A stretch of 64,000 bases of DNA from Polynucleobacter paneuropaeus (GCF_003261235.1 NZ_CP030085.1:620001-684000); one strand, 5' to 3'; positions 25,523-35,264 are shown, counted from the first letter of the stretch. The notes: generated by a model from the sequence alone, not told the origin. Program-made: numbers and translations.

Positions 25523-27823
25523 TTAACGGAATATTGACAAAATTGCAGCCGCTGCGGTATTCATCTGACTTACCAAATAGTAGTCAACGCTTTGCTGAGT
25601 ATTCAATTGTTGTAGATTAGCCTGCAAAGCAGTCGGATCAATATTGGCAATTGCATCAATTGTCTTTTGCATACCATTCTTGATATTGGTTGCATTTTTC
25701 AATTGAGCTTGAATACCAGCTGTTGCTGCAGCAAGAGATGCTTGTGCAGTAGAAACGGTATCAATTTGACCGGTAATCACCTGTGTTGCTTTATTGGCAT
25801 TAGCAATCGCCGCATTTTGGGTATTCCAGGCAATCGTCGGTGGGGTAGTTGAGGTATTGCCAGGCTTGTTATCAATTGCTAAAACGTTATTGCCTAAGTC
25901 AATCGCAGTGAAGTAATTGGTGAATTCAGAAACCTTTCCAGTTAAAGAGCCACCACCAACATCGGTATTGGCAAAGGTTCCAAATAGATTGCCTGTATCG
26001 CCGCTATTAATCACATTCTTGAAAGCGTCTAAAACTTGCTGAGGCGTTGTAGTTTGTGATGCAGTAAAAGTGAGCCCATTAATTGTGACGCTGTCACCAG
26101 GAAATAAGTTGGCAGTACCAGCCAATAAATTAGTGTTGGTGAATGTTAAGGTATTTCTGGTGGTGGTATTACTGTTTTGAGACAGCAAGGCAATTCCGCC
26201 AGGAGCGCTGCCTGTTGTTAGTGGATCTATTGTTGTTAGGCTAAATGTGTTGCTTGAAGTAACAGTTGCGCTGACACCGTAGGCGGAGCCACCGGTAATC
26301 TTCGTACCAGTATTAGCGTTCATACCAATTTTTGTAATAGTTGAAGGCACTGCTACAGCGCTTTGACCCGAAAGGGTATATGAAGCAGCGCCTGATTGAC
26401 CCGTTGCCAAAAGATTGGTTAGCTGACCACCGGCCGCACTATAGCTCCAGGCAATTGATGTTGTGGAGCCCCCAGCGCTAACTGCTGTGCCGAGACCGCC
26501 TACTTTAGAGCCACTCCAAGTGCCATATTGACTCAGCGATGCGGAGTTACCAATTTTGGCCAAAAATGCTGTTGAAAGTTGAGCTGCAGTCACTCCACCA
26601 CTTCCTGCGAGAAATGTTAAGCCGCCTGCGGAGAAGCTATCGCCGCTTGCTAAATCACGGAATGTAATCGTTTGAACTTGTGTAACTGCAGTTGTTGTAG
26701 TGGTAAATGTTCCAATGCTTGGATCAGGTTGAACGCCATTATTAATGTAATTAGCAAATGCCTTGCTAACTGCCGATGGTGATATACCAGCAGCAGTAGT
26801 GCCTGGTCCTGGACCTGCAGTAAAGGTTAAATTACCAATTGTTAGAGAGTTGCCCTGAGCCATGCTATTAGTCGGTAGGGTTATCGTTTGTGTCTGACTA
26901 CTCAATGGATCGGTATAGATGGCAGTCGATGCAGTCAATGCACCAGTTGCAGTAATCGTAAGGGCGCCCCCATCAACCGTTGTGTCTGCCCCAGTGGAGT
27001 CTCCAGTAAAAGTGCCATAGGTTGTTCCTGTGCCATCGGTAATGTAGTTTGCAAAAGCATTAGCCAATTCGCTTGCACTCATATCACTTGTAACAGTGAG
27101 AGTGATAGTTGCCGAAGGATTTGTATTAATCGTAATGGAATAAGAGTCCCCGGCCTTTAATCCGGCTGCTGGGAAAGTTACAACTGGTGCTTCTGGATCG
27201 GTGCTGTCTACAGTCCCGTCTATTGTTCCGATTTCTGATCCAATAATTGTGCTAACGGGGGTCGTCAAATTTGTAGCCGCAAAGGTCTGGTCAGTAATTT
27301 GCATACCAGTAATTAATAATTGCTTTAGAGATGTAACTAAATCTCCCACATTTGTTGCGTTTATTTGAGTTTGTGAATCTGGGGTGCCGTCAATGCCGGT
27401 TGTTACTTGTAAACCAAAATCAGTATTGAGAAGATTAGCGCCATTAACACTAGCGCTAGTGACTAATTGTTGTATTTGATTCGTTAAATTCTGAAAGGTC
27501 AGATTTAAGCTATCACGATCGGTTGAGGCAAATCCCGCACTTGAGGCCTGAGTAGCTAAGCCTTTTAGCTGGCTCATGATCGTAGAGATGGACGTTAAGG
27601 CAGACTGAGCAACATCAATTGCACTACCAGCATCAGTCAAATTTTTAGTAACTGATCCATAGCCTGCGACTTGAGCCGTCATTCGGCTAACAACCCCAGT
27701 CTCAGCGGCATTTAGTGTCGCATTACCAGAGGCAAGTTGGTTTTGGGTTTCAACAATGCCTTTCTGTACCTCATTGACAGACTGAGTCAGTGTTGAAGCT
27801 AGCGAAGTAATAGTATTGCTCAT
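25523..27823 (-). CDS. Divergent flagellin with surface-module repeats, 766 residues
   Basis: The N-terminal D0/D1 helices (ITSLASTLTQSVNEVQKGIV; NLTDAGSAIDVAQSALTSIS; NGANLL) and the C-terminal helix ending SQMNTAAAAILSIFR identify a flagellin, though the N-terminus differs from enterobacterial FliC. Between them about 460 residues carry four degenerate copies of a GGLTFTA-type module (for example SGDSFSAGGLTFLAGSGGVT and PGDSVTINGLTFTASQTTTP). It is Ser/Thr/Gly-rich, a candidate for glycosylation. Its 5' leader contains an AAGGGTT-GATA-AACCCTT hairpin. It probably forms the filament together with its paralogues. Confidence 0.88.
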   Translation of the reverse strand: MSNTITSLASTLTQSVNEVQKGIVETQNQLASGNATLNAAETGVVSRMTAQVAGYGSVTKNLTDAGSAIDVAQSALTSISTIMSQLKGLATQASSAGFASTDRDSLNLTFQNLTNQIQQLVTSASVNGANLLNTDFGLQVTTGIDGTPDSQTQINATNVGDLVTSLKQLLITGMQITDQTFAATNLTTPVSTIIGSEIGTIDGTVDSTDPEAPVVTFPAAGLKAGDSYSITINTNPSATITLTVTSDMSASELANAFANYITDGTGTTYGTFTGDSTGADTTVDGGALTITATGALTASTAIYTDPLSSQTQTITLPTNSMAQGNSLTIGNLTFTAGPGPGTTAAGISPSAVSKAFANYINNGVQPDPSIGTFTTTTTAVTQVQTITFRDLASGDSFSAGGLTFLAGSGGVTAAQLSTAFLAKIGNSASLSQYGTWSGSKVGGLGTAVSAGGSTTSIAWSYSAAGGQLTNLLATGQSGAASYTLSGQSAVAVPSTITKIGMNANTGTKITGGSAYGVSATVTSSNTFSLTTIDPLTTGSAPGGIALLSQNSNTTTRNTLTFTNTNLLAGTANLFPGDSVTINGLTFTASQTTTPQQVLDAFKNVINSGDTGNLFGTFANTDVGGGSLTGKVSEFTNYFTAIDLGNNVLAIDNKPGNTSTTPPTIAWNTQNAAIANANKATQVITGQIDTVSTAQASLAAATAGIQAQLKNATNIKNGMQKTIDAIANIDPTALQANLQQLNTQQSVDYYLVSQMNTAAAAILSIFR

Positions 27824-27957
27824 GATATTTTTTCCTTAAATATCCAATCTTTTTATGTAAAATCCAGGTATAAATTCGTAAAAACCCTGGCCCTATACAC
27901 GACAAAAATCAATAATTAGGGAGACTATAAGGGTTTATCAACCCTTTGAATCCATTA

Positions 27958-27987
27958 AAAAAGCCGGGAATTACCCGGCTTTTCTAA
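27958..27987 (-). terminator. Rho-independent terminator of the 394-residue flagellin
   Basis: Read on the minus strand, GCCGGGTAATTCCCGGC is followed by a run of six T, about 30 nt past the flagellin stop. The GC-rich stem and U-tract are classic. The A-rich upstream side could also serve the plus strand. Confidence 0.85.
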
Positions 27988-28014
27988 GCTTAAACAGCTA
28001 AAACACTAGTTAAA

Positions 28015-29199
28015 TCAACGGAATATCGACAAAATCGCTGCTGCTTCGGTATTCATTTGGCTAACCAAATAATAATCGATTGATTGTTGATTGTTCAATT
28101 GCTGTAACTTCGCTTGCATTGCAGTAGCATCAATGTTTTGGATTTGACCTACGGTGTTTTCAAGGCCTGACTGTAATGCTTTTGCTGAAGTCATCTGCGC
28201 TGACAAACCAGTTGAGTATGCAGATAAATTCGCTTGGCCTGTTGAGATCGCATTTAAGGCAGCTGTCAAGGCCACAATAGCTTTGTTTGCGTTTGTCGCT
28301 GCTGAGTTTGCAGCAGTCGCAGTTAGCGCAACAAAGTCATTAGCATCTGCTGTTGATGTCAAGGTCAAAACACCAGGAGTAGTAGATGCTGCAGTAACTT
28401 GTGCAGCATCACCGTTTAAATCAACGGTTCCTAGGGAGCCGCTAAATTTACCAACTGCAACGCTCGGCTGAACGCCGCCAGATGAAATATATGCTGCAAA
28501 TAAATCAGCAAGAGCAGTTGTAGTGGCGTAACCAGTGCTACCGGCAGTAAATGTAAGCCCTCCAACAGTAACTGTTGCGCCTGAAGTAGTAGTTGGGAGT
28601 CCTGTCATGTCAAAGTCCTGTGCATGTGATACTACGGCAGATACAGTAACATCAGAGGTGGTGGCTTTGACAAGAGATGATGCTACAGTAGTTGTGGCTC
28701 CAGTTAATTGAGTTTGTAATGTTCCAACTTTAGAATTCTGGGCGCTCACAGTTGTATTAGTTGCCCCATCAATTCCTGTGGTAACCACTAAATTGGTTGC
28801 GCCAAGAACGTTTACGCCATTCACAGATGCTGCATCAATTAGAGCTTCAGCTTGTGCCTCTAGACTTGTATAAGTTGTATTTAAGCTATCCAAGTCAGTG
28901 GATTGCAATCCACCACTTGCTGCTTGGGTTGCAATTTGTTTCATTTGATTTAGGATTGTGGCGACAGAACTCAGGGCTGTTTGACCAACACTGATCACAT
29001 TTTGGGCAGTACTGATATTGTTTTGAACTGTACCATAAGCAGTTGCTTGTGCACCCAATCTGGTAACAATTCCATTTGATGCTGGATCTAATGTCTTGGT
29101 ACCTGCGGTCAATTGGTTTTGAACATCAACAATTTCAGCTTGTACTTTTGCAACAGAATTTGATAGGGTCTGTGCTAAACCTGATAATGGCATTGGCAT
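28015..29199 (-). CDS. Divergent flagellin, 394 residues
   Basis: Start ATG (two in-frame ATGs close together) behind AGGAAAAG. N-terminal flagellin helices (LAQTLSNSVAKVQAEIVDVQ; NISTAQNVISVGQTALSSVA; NGVNVLG), C-terminus SQMNTEAAAILSIFR. The middle contains one surface module (TVTVGGLTFTAGSTGYATTT, then VGKFSGSLGTVDLNGD). This is the most standard-sized flagellin here and the only one with a textbook terminator, so perhaps the major filament protein. That is inference. Confidence 0.9.
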   Translation of the reverse strand: MPMPLSGLAQTLSNSVAKVQAEIVDVQNQLTAGTKTLDPASNGIVTRLGAQATAYGTVQNNISTAQNVISVGQTALSSVATILNQMKQIATQAASGGLQSTDLDSLNTTYTSLEAQAEALIDAASVNGVNVLGATNLVVTTGIDGATNTTVSAQNSKVGTLQTQLTGATTTVASSLVKATTSDVTVSAVVSHAQDFDMTGLPTTTSGATVTVGGLTFTAGSTGYATTTALADLFAAYISSGGVQPSVAVGKFSGSLGTVDLNGDAAQVTAASTTPGVLTLTSTADANDFVALTATAANSAATNANKAIVALTAALNAISTGQANLSAYSTGLSAQMTSAKALQSGLENTVGQIQNIDATAMQAKLQQLNNQQSIDYYLVSQMNTEAAAILSIFR

Positions 29200-29506
29200 G
29201 ATTCTTTTCCTTTAGTATAAATTTATGCATCCACAATGGATTGCAATAAACGGTTTGGTTACGCGAAATGCATAACTACAAACCAACTTACGAAAAGCAT
29301 CAGTGCGCAGTGCGTAGACCACATCAACAGAGCTTGGCGCTAACTATGACATTAGCTATTTGAAAACTTCCGAAGAAGCCTTCGTTCTATATATTCTTTA
29401 ACGGAGGGAGCTGGTAAAACTTAAGTATTTTTTGAATTTAATTCTTGATTTTTGCTAATCAAGAAGTGCAGCAGATCAACAAGAAGTATGGCGAGCTTTG
29501 TGCTGA
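29200..29506. other. 307-bp intergenic region between two flagellin genes
   Basis: No ORF supported. It must hold the promoter of the 394-residue flagellin (minus strand), but no confident FliA-type site (TAAA, 15 nt, GCCGATAA) was recognised. A perfect 9-bp hairpin (TTCTTGATT, loop TTTGCT, AATCAAGAA) sits at 29442-29465, just past the stop of the 275-residue gene, and may end its transcript. Confidence 0.6.
29442..29465 (-). terminator. Hairpin after the 275-residue flagellin-like gene
   Basis: Perfect 9-bp A/T-rich stem with 6-nt loop, about 40 nt downstream of the gene on the minus strand. It lacks a clean U-tract, so the terminator call is tentative. Confidence 0.4.
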
Positions 29507-30334
29507 TTAACCGGCGCTTGCCTTAGCGTTAGCAACAATCAATGCCTTGTAGGCATTTGGGTCTAACTGGCTAATTAATTGATAGTCAACATTTTGTTGG
29601 CTTTGTAATTGAGCCAGCTGCGCCTTAAGCTTTACTGGGTCAATATTCTGGATGGCACTAACTGAATCTTGGGCAGTCTTGGCTAAGCCAGTCAGTTTAT
29701 TAGCCTGTGCGCTTAGTCTTGTCGATGTCATCTTGAGCAAGGCTTGACCATTATTGATCTGGGCTAGCGCGCTATTGAGAGCATTCACTGCTGCTTGGGC
29801 ATTTTCTGGTGTATCGAGTTTGATGCCACTCATCAAGCCCATGGTCATCATGCCGTAGATGTCTACTGGATTAACAAAGGCTCGTGATGCTGCAGTTTTA
29901 TCGGTGCCGATGATGACATTCATACCAGCTGTGCCAGAGAGCAGGTTGGTGCCATTGAGGTTAGCTTTAGTGGCTAACTTACCAATTTCTGTTACTAGCT
30001 GCTGAAAGCGAAAGTTATAGTTAGTGCTATCAGACGAGCCTAAAGTAGGGTCGCTGGCTTGAGATGCTAGTTGTTGCAGCTGAGGCATCAGCTTCAAGAT
30101 AGTTGTAATTGCCGTCTGGGCTACACCAATCGTATTTTGTGCCGCAGTAATGCTCGCTTGTGGTGTTGAGTAGCTTTGAGCTGTAGCGGACAGAGTGGTA
30201 ACTTGATCTTGCTGCGCAGTAGTCAGAGTGAGCTTGCCATTCTTTAACTGCGTATTAATCGAATTAATTTTTGTCTGAAAATCTTTTACATAGTTTGTAA
30301 AAGTATCAACTAGATTGGTTTTGGCAATACTCAT
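29507..30334 (-). CDS. Short flagellin-like protein with altered C-terminus, 275 residues
   Basis: Flagellin-type N-terminal helices (VKDFQTKINSINTQLKNGKL; AQNTIGVAQTAITTILKLMP; NGTNLLSG) and C-terminal helix (AQLQSQQNVDYQLISQLDP) frame a very short middle with no surface module. Instead of the ILSIFR end of the other flagellins it ends YKALIVANAKASAG. It might be a minor flagellin, a base-of-filament adaptor or an assembly regulator. It does not look like FlgL. Upstream is flgM in the same direction. Confidence 0.8.
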   Translation of the reverse strand: MSIAKTNLVDTFTNYVKDFQTKINSINTQLKNGKLTLTTAQQDQVTTLSATAQSYSTPQASITAAQNTIGVAQTAITTILKLMPQLQQLASQASDPTLGSSDSTNYNFRFQQLVTEIGKLATKANLNGTNLLSGTAGMNVIIGTDKTAASRAFVNPVDIYGMMTMGLMSGIKLDTPENAQAAVNALNSALAQINNGQALLKMTSTRLSAQANKLTGLAKTAQDSVSAIQNIDPVKLKAQLAQLQSQQNVDYQLISQLDPNAYKALIVANAKASAG

Positions 30335-30413
30335 GATGATCTCTGATCTTGCCTAGGTGATTTATGTTGTTGCTTCAGTTGAATTGATTACGTAACTTCC
30401 GTAACGCAGATCA

Positions 30414-30719
30414 TTATTTTTTGAGCAATGCAACGGCATCATGAATCATGCCATCAGCAACTTTGCCAGTATCAACTGTGAACTGACCGCTTTCAATTTC
30501 GCTGCGAATCATATCTACTTTTTTAGAATCAAACACTGGGCTATTAGCAATCGTTGCTTGCAATGCTTGCAACTGGCTAGACAATGTAGTGATGTCAGCA
30601 GCGGGTGGCTTTACTGAATTAGAGCTAGGCCCAATCGTTGAAGTGGGACTGCTCTCACTCGCAGCGGGTTTTTCCACTACGGTATTGAGCGCGGTCTTCA
30701 AAGAATCATTAATTTTCAT
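30414..30719 (-). CDS. flgM: FlgM, anti-sigma-28 factor
   Basis: 101 residues: disordered Ser/Pro-rich N-terminus, then the FlgM core (DITTLSSQLQALQATIANSP; KKVDMIRSEIESGQFTVDTG; VADGMIHDAVALL). It binds FliA (44464) and is exported when the hook is complete, releasing late gene expression. It lies between flgA and the flagellin genes, all on the minus strand. Confidence 0.93.
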   Translation of the reverse strand: MKINDSLKTALNTVVEKPAASESSPTSTIGPSSNSVKPPAADITTLSSQLQALQATIANSPVFDSKKVDMIRSEIESGQFTVDTGKVADGMIHDAVALLKK

Positions 30720-30934
30720 GGGAACACTTTAGCCTAATTTAGGTGCTGCTAGTTTCTCAGTTTTCTATCAAACTATCAAAACACGATAAAACTTGCTTCT
30801 CTTCTATTACTTTTCCTACAACTTCTTTAACGGCTTTTTATAGCTTAACTTTAGTCAGATCTAGCTTAAGTTGGTTATATATGCCGATATCAGTCATTGC
30901 TGCTATTGACCCTCAGTTTTTTGCTCTAATCTAT

Positions 30935-31789
30935 CTACTTAGAAGAGCCGCCAACCTCAACTATGCCATTTTCTTTGGCAATTCCGGTTACAACACTGCC
31001 ATTACTGACTTTAACTTTAACTATCTCACCTTCGGAAGCTTCATTTAAGGCCTGGCCGTCGGTACTGATCGAGAATCCCTTGCCACCACTAGAAACCCTC
31101 ACAGATTGCCCTTTTTGCACAATCAGGGGCATTTTGAGCATTTCTTTTTTGAGGACGGTGCCTGCTACCAAGGACATTCTGGCGGTTTGACCGATCACCC
31201 GGTTAAATTCCGTAAAAATGCCAGCTGGCAGGGTGGTTAGGTCGCCTTTTTGTAGTTGTAATTCATTGGCGGAGATGGTTTGACCTTGACCGATTGGAGC
31301 TCCAGCGACAACATAGTTTGCAATGATGCTGACATTAGCCTGGACATACACGGTCCAAGGCTTAGGTTGACCACAACGCACGCCCACAGTCGTTCTGCCC
31401 CAAGCAGCGCTATTGGGCGGAAAAAAGGCCTCTGGAGAAGGGCAGTAGGTCAATTGCGTGCCTTCTTCCATGGGGGTGACGGTAATTTCTGGTTTGCCAG
31501 GGGAGCCAGCACTTTGGGCTGTCAAGAACTCTTTTACTTTCTGATTAATCACCTTAAGACTTTGAAAAGCCGGGGCATTTCCTGAGCTAGCACCTGAGTT
31601 CTGTCCTTGGACTGCCCCTTGATTTTGTGTCTGTGCCCAGCTGATTTTGGGGTAGAGCACCAAAAAAGAGATCAACACACTAGCAATGATGCCAATGATC
31701 AGGGTCTCAAAACCTTGCAAAAAAGACCCGAAAAGGGGCTTTTGGGCTGTTTTCTTGAATTCTAAGGGCGTTTCATTTAAGGAATGCAT
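30935..31789 (-). CDS. flgA: FlgA, P-ring assembly chaperone
   Basis: 284 residues. A 30-residue cytoplasmic lead and an uncleaved-looking hydrophobic segment (LIIGIIASVLISFLVLYPKI) precede a periplasmic domain; the C-terminal SAF/FlgA fold is clear (ISANELQLQKGDLTTLPAGI; VIGQTARMSLVAGTVLKKEM; VQKGQSVRVSSGGKGFSIST). The N-terminal lead is longer than the usual Sec signal. It helps FlgI polymerise in the periplasm. Divergent from flgB. Confidence 0.93.
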   Translation of the reverse strand: MHSLNETPLEFKKTAQKPLFGSFLQGFETLIIGIIASVLISFLVLYPKISWAQTQNQGAVQGQNSGASSGNAPAFQSLKVINQKVKEFLTAQSAGSPGKPEITVTPMEEGTQLTYCPSPEAFFPPNSAAWGRTTVGVRCGQPKPWTVYVQANVSIIANYVVAGAPIGQGQTISANELQLQKGDLTTLPAGIFTEFNRVIGQTARMSLVAGTVLKKEMLKMPLIVQKGQSVRVSSGGKGFSISTDGQALNEASEGEIVKVKVSNGSVVTGIAKENGIVEVGGSSK

Positions 31790-31900
31790 GCTTAATTCCA
31801 GTCCAAAAGGATGGCGAAAACATGATTTTAGGATTTTGGGGGCCAGTCAATGCCTCAATTAGTCGAACTATTACCCCTTTTATTGGCAAATCAAGGAAGG

Positions 31901-31917
31901 GGCGGGCAAATTACATT
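31901..31917 (+). promoter_or_regulatory. 17-bp motif shared with the flhD upstream region
   Basis: GGCGGGCAAATTACATT in the flgA/flgB gap matches GTCGGGCAAACTACATT at 58542-58558 before flhD at 15 of 17 positions. It stands 88 bp before flgB. It may be a common regulator site; no known factor is assigned. Confidence 0.3.
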
Positions 31918-32005
31918 AGTGAAAATGCCATTAATAGGTATTTGCAGTGCTACAAAACCTATTACGGCTGACTTAAGGATTTCTTTAGGGAAATTGGAGA
32001 AATAA

Positions 32006-32443
32006 ATGGATAAATTAGACGCGCTCTTTGATTTTAATGCAACCGCCCTGCGGGTGAGGGCTCAACGCCAAGAAATTTTAGCAGCCAATATCGCCAATGC
32101 AGATACCCCGAACTATAAAGCACGGGATATCGACTTTGCCGCATCCCTCAAAAAAGCCCTCGAGGCCAATGTGGCTAGTGCAGCCAATAATTCTGCGGTG
32201 AGTTCCAACGGCAATATATCCCTTGCTACTACTCATGGTCAACATATTCCGGGCGGTAACGGTCTCAGTGAGGCTGACTTGTTGTATCGCCCCTTGATTC
32301 AGGGAAGTGTAGACGGCAACTCGGTTGATGGTGAGGTCGAGAGAACAGCGTTCGTGGATAACGCCATTCATTACGAAGCCAATATCACCATGCTTAACGC
32401 CCAGATTAAAGATATGACCACAGCACTGAATTCTGGTAATTAA
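32006..32443 (+). CDS. flgB: FlgB, proximal rod protein
   Basis: 145 residues. N-terminal rod/hook signature (LRVRAQRQEILAANIANADT, then PNYKARDIDFAASL) and C-terminal helix (NAIHYEANITMLNAQIKDMT). First gene of the flgBCDEFGHIJ operon. SD GGAGAAATAA overlaps the start region. Confidence 0.97.
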   Translation: MDKLDALFDFNATALRVRAQRQEILAANIANADTPNYKARDIDFAASLKKALEANVASAANNSAVSSNGNISLATTHGQHIPGGNGLSEADLLYRPLIQGSVDGNSVDGEVERTAFVDNAIHYEANITMLNAQIKDMTTALNSGN

Positions 32444-32464
32444 TTTAGATAGAACGGAATAACT

Positions 32465-32875
32465 ATGTCCTCCTTACAAAACGTTTTTAATATTTCTAGT
32501 TCAGCGATGAGCGCGCAGTCTCAACGCTTAAATACTGTTGCTAGTAACTTGGCCAACGTGGATAGTGCGACGAGTTCCAGTGGTCAACCCTACAAGGCCA
32601 AGCAAGTTATCTTCGAAGCAACACCGGTTGGCACATCAGGTCATCAGGGCGTTAAGGTCAATAAGGTGATTGAAGATCAAACACCCGCTCGCATGGTGCA
32701 TGACCCAGCTAATCCGTTGGCAGATAAAGATGGCATGGTAGCAATGCCTAACGTGAATGCTACCCAAGAGATGGTGAACATGATCTCTACATCACGCTCG
32801 TATCAAAACAACGTTGAAACGATGAACGCTGCAAAAACGATGTTGCAAAGAACTTTAACCATTGGCCAAAACTAA
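32465..32875 (+). CDS. flgC: FlgC, proximal rod protein
   Basis: 136 residues, standard length. SAMSAQSQRLNTVASNLANV near the start; MVNMISTSRSYQNNVETMNA at the C-terminus. It assembles with FlgB and FlgF in the proximal rod. Confidence 0.97.
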   Translation: MSSLQNVFNISSSAMSAQSQRLNTVASNLANVDSATSSSGQPYKAKQVIFEATPVGTSGHQGVKVNKVIEDQTPARMVHDPANPLADKDGMVAMPNVNATQEMVNMISTSRSYQNNVETMNAAKTMLQRTLTIGQN

Positions 32876-32888
32876 ATAGGACCACACG

Positions 32889-33593
32889 ATGACTACTATC
32901 CAAAATAATCCCAGCGTGACTACATTGCCAAGTGCGACTAATAATTCAAGTGCCGCTGGTAGTGCAAGTGCAGCGATTAGCGCCTCTGCTAGCTCTGCCT
33001 CACAAATACAGGATCAGTTTATGACCTTATTAGTTGCGCAAATGAAATATCAAGATCCAACTAATCCGATGAATAGTGCTGAGATGACAAGTCAGATGGC
33101 GCAGATTTCAACAGTCGATGGCGTGAATAAACTCAATGGCTCCATGAATTCACTATTAACACAAATGCAAACCAATGAAGCTTATCAAGCTTCCAGTATG
33201 GTTGGTAAGAGCGTCATGGTTCCTGGCAATACTTTGAACTTGACTAAGGGTCAAGCAAACTTTGGTGTGCAATTGAGCGCACCCGCAAGTTCACTCAAAG
33301 TCAATGTGTTAAATGCTGCTGGTCAAACTGTCAATGTGTTGACTTATGGTGCTGAGCCTGCTGGCACAGTGCCACTTTCATGGAATGGTAAAGATGCTGC
33401 TGGCAATCAATTGCCTGATGGTAAATACACTTTCCAGTTAGCAGCTAACGTCGCTGGAAAAAATGTGAACCCAACTGGTTTAACAGTGGCAAGCGTTACT
33501 GGCATTCTGAATCCTACAGCAAATACTAGTACCCAGATCATGTTGGATAACAACACGACTACCAATATTTCGAATGTGGCACAGATTCGTTAA
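32889..33593 (+). CDS. flgD: FlgD, hook cap / scaffold protein
   Basis: 234 residues. A Ser/Ala-rich secreted N-terminus leads to the FlgD signature (QDQFMTLLVAQMKYQDPTNP, then MNSAEMTSQMAQISTVDGVN) and a C-terminal FLN/Ig-like domain (GTVPLSWNGKDAAGNQLPDG). It caps the growing hook. Confidence 0.96.
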   Translation: MTTIQNNPSVTTLPSATNNSSAAGSASAAISASASSASQIQDQFMTLLVAQMKYQDPTNPMNSAEMTSQMAQISTVDGVNKLNGSMNSLLTQMQTNEAYQASSMVGKSVMVPGNTLNLTKGQANFGVQLSAPASSLKVNVLNAAGQTVNVLTYGAEPAGTVPLSWNGKDAAGNQLPDGKYTFQLAANVAGKNVNPTGLTVASVTGILNPTANTSTQIMLDNNTTTNISNVAQIR

Positions 33594-33644
33594 TTTGCAA
33601 GCTAAATATCTACTAATAATACTGTTCATCACCAAAGGATTTAT

Positions 33645-35225
33645 ATGTCACTCGTCGAAGGATTAAGCGGTTTAAATGCGGCCTCAGAACATTTGAGCGT
33701 GTTAGGTAATAACATTGCCAATAGTGCAACTGTGGGTTTTAAGGCTTCGAGTGTTGACTTTACCAATGTTCTAGCGCGTCAACTCAATGCTGCTAATTCT
33801 GGATCACCAGTACAAACGGGTGGTGGCGTGCTGGCATCCAATGTGATGCAGTCTTTTACACAGGGTCCGATTAATACAACTACAGCACCACTTAATGCAG
33901 CCATTGTTGGCCAGGGAATGTTTGTATTGAAAGATCCTGTTTTGGGTCAGACAGTTTATACGCGCAATGGACAATTTACCGAGAGTGATACTGGATTTTT
34001 AGTAAATGGCTCTGGGTTTAAGGTTTTAGATATCACTGGTACGGCAATTCAATTGCCATTAGCACCGAATGATATTCGCCCTGGCTCAGCCAATACCAAT
34101 CAGGTAGATGCGATTGGCTTTAATTCACCACTATCTCCTTATGGCACGGTTACTTTTGGTGGCTTAAGCTACACCAATACCGATGGCAAAACATTGACTG
34201 CTGCGCAAGTTGCATCCTTGTTTAGCGGCTTACAAGCGGGTGATACACCTGATACGATTGCAGCTCGCTTTAGCAATTCTGCTACGAATAATTACCCACT
34301 ATTTACGCCTGCCAATAACACGGTGAGCTTTAATAATCTCGCCGCCAATGAGAGCATTACTGTCGCAGGGATGACATTTACCGCTGGTGCATCAGGCGCA
34401 ACAGCAGCGAATGTGGCAGCAGCCTTTGCCGGTCTAGCGGATGGCACTGTTAAAAATAGTGTGAGCGTGACTGATGGCGTCATTAATGGCACTTTAACTG
34501 GCGTTAATACTACCGGCGCACAAGTCAGTAATGGCGCTCTTGCTTTTACCAATAGTAATAACACTACCAATATACAATTACCAGTAAGTGCTTCGAATGG
34601 AAATACTCCCAGTGTTGCTAATGCAGCACCAGTGCGTACTGGCCTATTTGGTGGTGTATTAAGTAATTACAATACGCTCGCTGCAGTACCGGCTAATATT
34701 CCGACAACCTATTTAGGTCAGAACATTACACCCGCTCAGCAAGCAAATACGAGTTGGGTGCAGGCAACTTATACCGGATTTGGTTCACAACCAACAATTA
34801 ATGTAACTGCATCTGGGTTCTTGACAGGATCTAATCCGCTAGTTGAGACTAAGACTCCTGGAACAGTTATAGCCCATTTAAATACCATGGCTATTGATGA
34901 AACTGGCACCATTATTGGCACTTATAGTGATGGTCTAACGAACACCATTGCACAAATTGGTGTGGCTACTATTCCTAGTTACACCGGCTTAAAAGCAGTA
35001 GGTAACGACACTTGGGTACAAAGCTCAAAATCTGGTACACCTGTTCTGGGTACGGCGCAATTGGCAGGTAGCAAGATGCAAGGTTCTGCACTTGAGGGCT
35101 CCAATGAGAATCAAACACAAGACATGGTGGCTTTACTAGCAGCACAGCAGGCTTATCAAGCCAGCGCTCAAGTGGTCAAAATTGAAAATCAAATCTATCA
35201 AACCCTAATTGGTATGAACGGTTAA
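33645..35225 (+). CDS. flgE: FlgE, hook protein with inserted surface modules
   Basis: 526 residues, about 100 longer than many FlgE. Conserved N-terminus (LSGLNAASEHLSVLGNNIAN) and C-terminus (NQTQDMVALLAAQQAYQASA). The exposed middle (about residues 160-300) carries GTVTFGGLSYTNTDGKTLTA and SITVAGMTFTAGASGATAAN, followed by VAAAFAGLADG, the same module repeated in the giant flagellin. The hook curvature joint between motor and filament thus shares a surface domain with the filament. Confidence 0.95.
   Translation: MSLVEGLSGLNAASEHLSVLGNNIANSATVGFKASSVDFTNVLARQLNAANSGSPVQTGGGVLASNVMQSFTQGPINTTTAPLNAAIVGQGMFVLKDPVLGQTVYTRNGQFTESDTGFLVNGSGFKVLDITGTAIQLPLAPNDIRPGSANTNQVDAIGFNSPLSPYGTVTFGGLSYTNTDGKTLTAAQVASLFSGLQAGDTPDTIAARFSNSATNNYPLFTPANNTVSFNNLAANESITVAGMTFTAGASGATAANVAAAFAGLADGTVKNSVSVTDGVINGTLTGVNTTGAQVSNGALAFTNSNNTTNIQLPVSASNGNTPSVANAAPVRTGLFGGVLSNYNTLAAVPANIPTTYLGQNITPAQQANTSWVQATYTGFGSQPTINVTASGFLTGSNPLVETKTPGTVIAHLNTMAIDETGTIIGTYSDGLTNTIAQIGVATIPSYTGLKAVGNDTWVQSSKSGTPVLGTAQLAGSKMQGSALEGSNENQTQDMVALLAAQQAYQASAQVVKIENQIYQTLIGMNG
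34135..34520 (+). repeat. Two GGLTFTA-type surface modules inside flgE
   Basis: Two degenerate units encode a G-x-x-x-x-GG/AGLxxT strand, then a TAAxVAxxF helix. They match the nine units at 60298-63405 in pattern though not at the DNA level. They occupy the region expected to form outer hook domains. Confidence 0.6.
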
Positions 35226-35264
35226 GACGGATAGACGATGAGAGCTGAAAGCTAAGGAGAAAAT

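Noticed and set aside
27826..27960. Sigma-28 promoter before the 766-residue flagellin (GTTGATAA)
   Set aside because: The -10 resemblance is partly explained by the AAGGGTT hairpin and no TAAA lies at the right distance.
29507..30334. FlgL assignment for the 275-residue flagellin-like gene
   Set aside because: Sequence is closer to the neighbouring flagellins and lacks FlgL terminal patterns.
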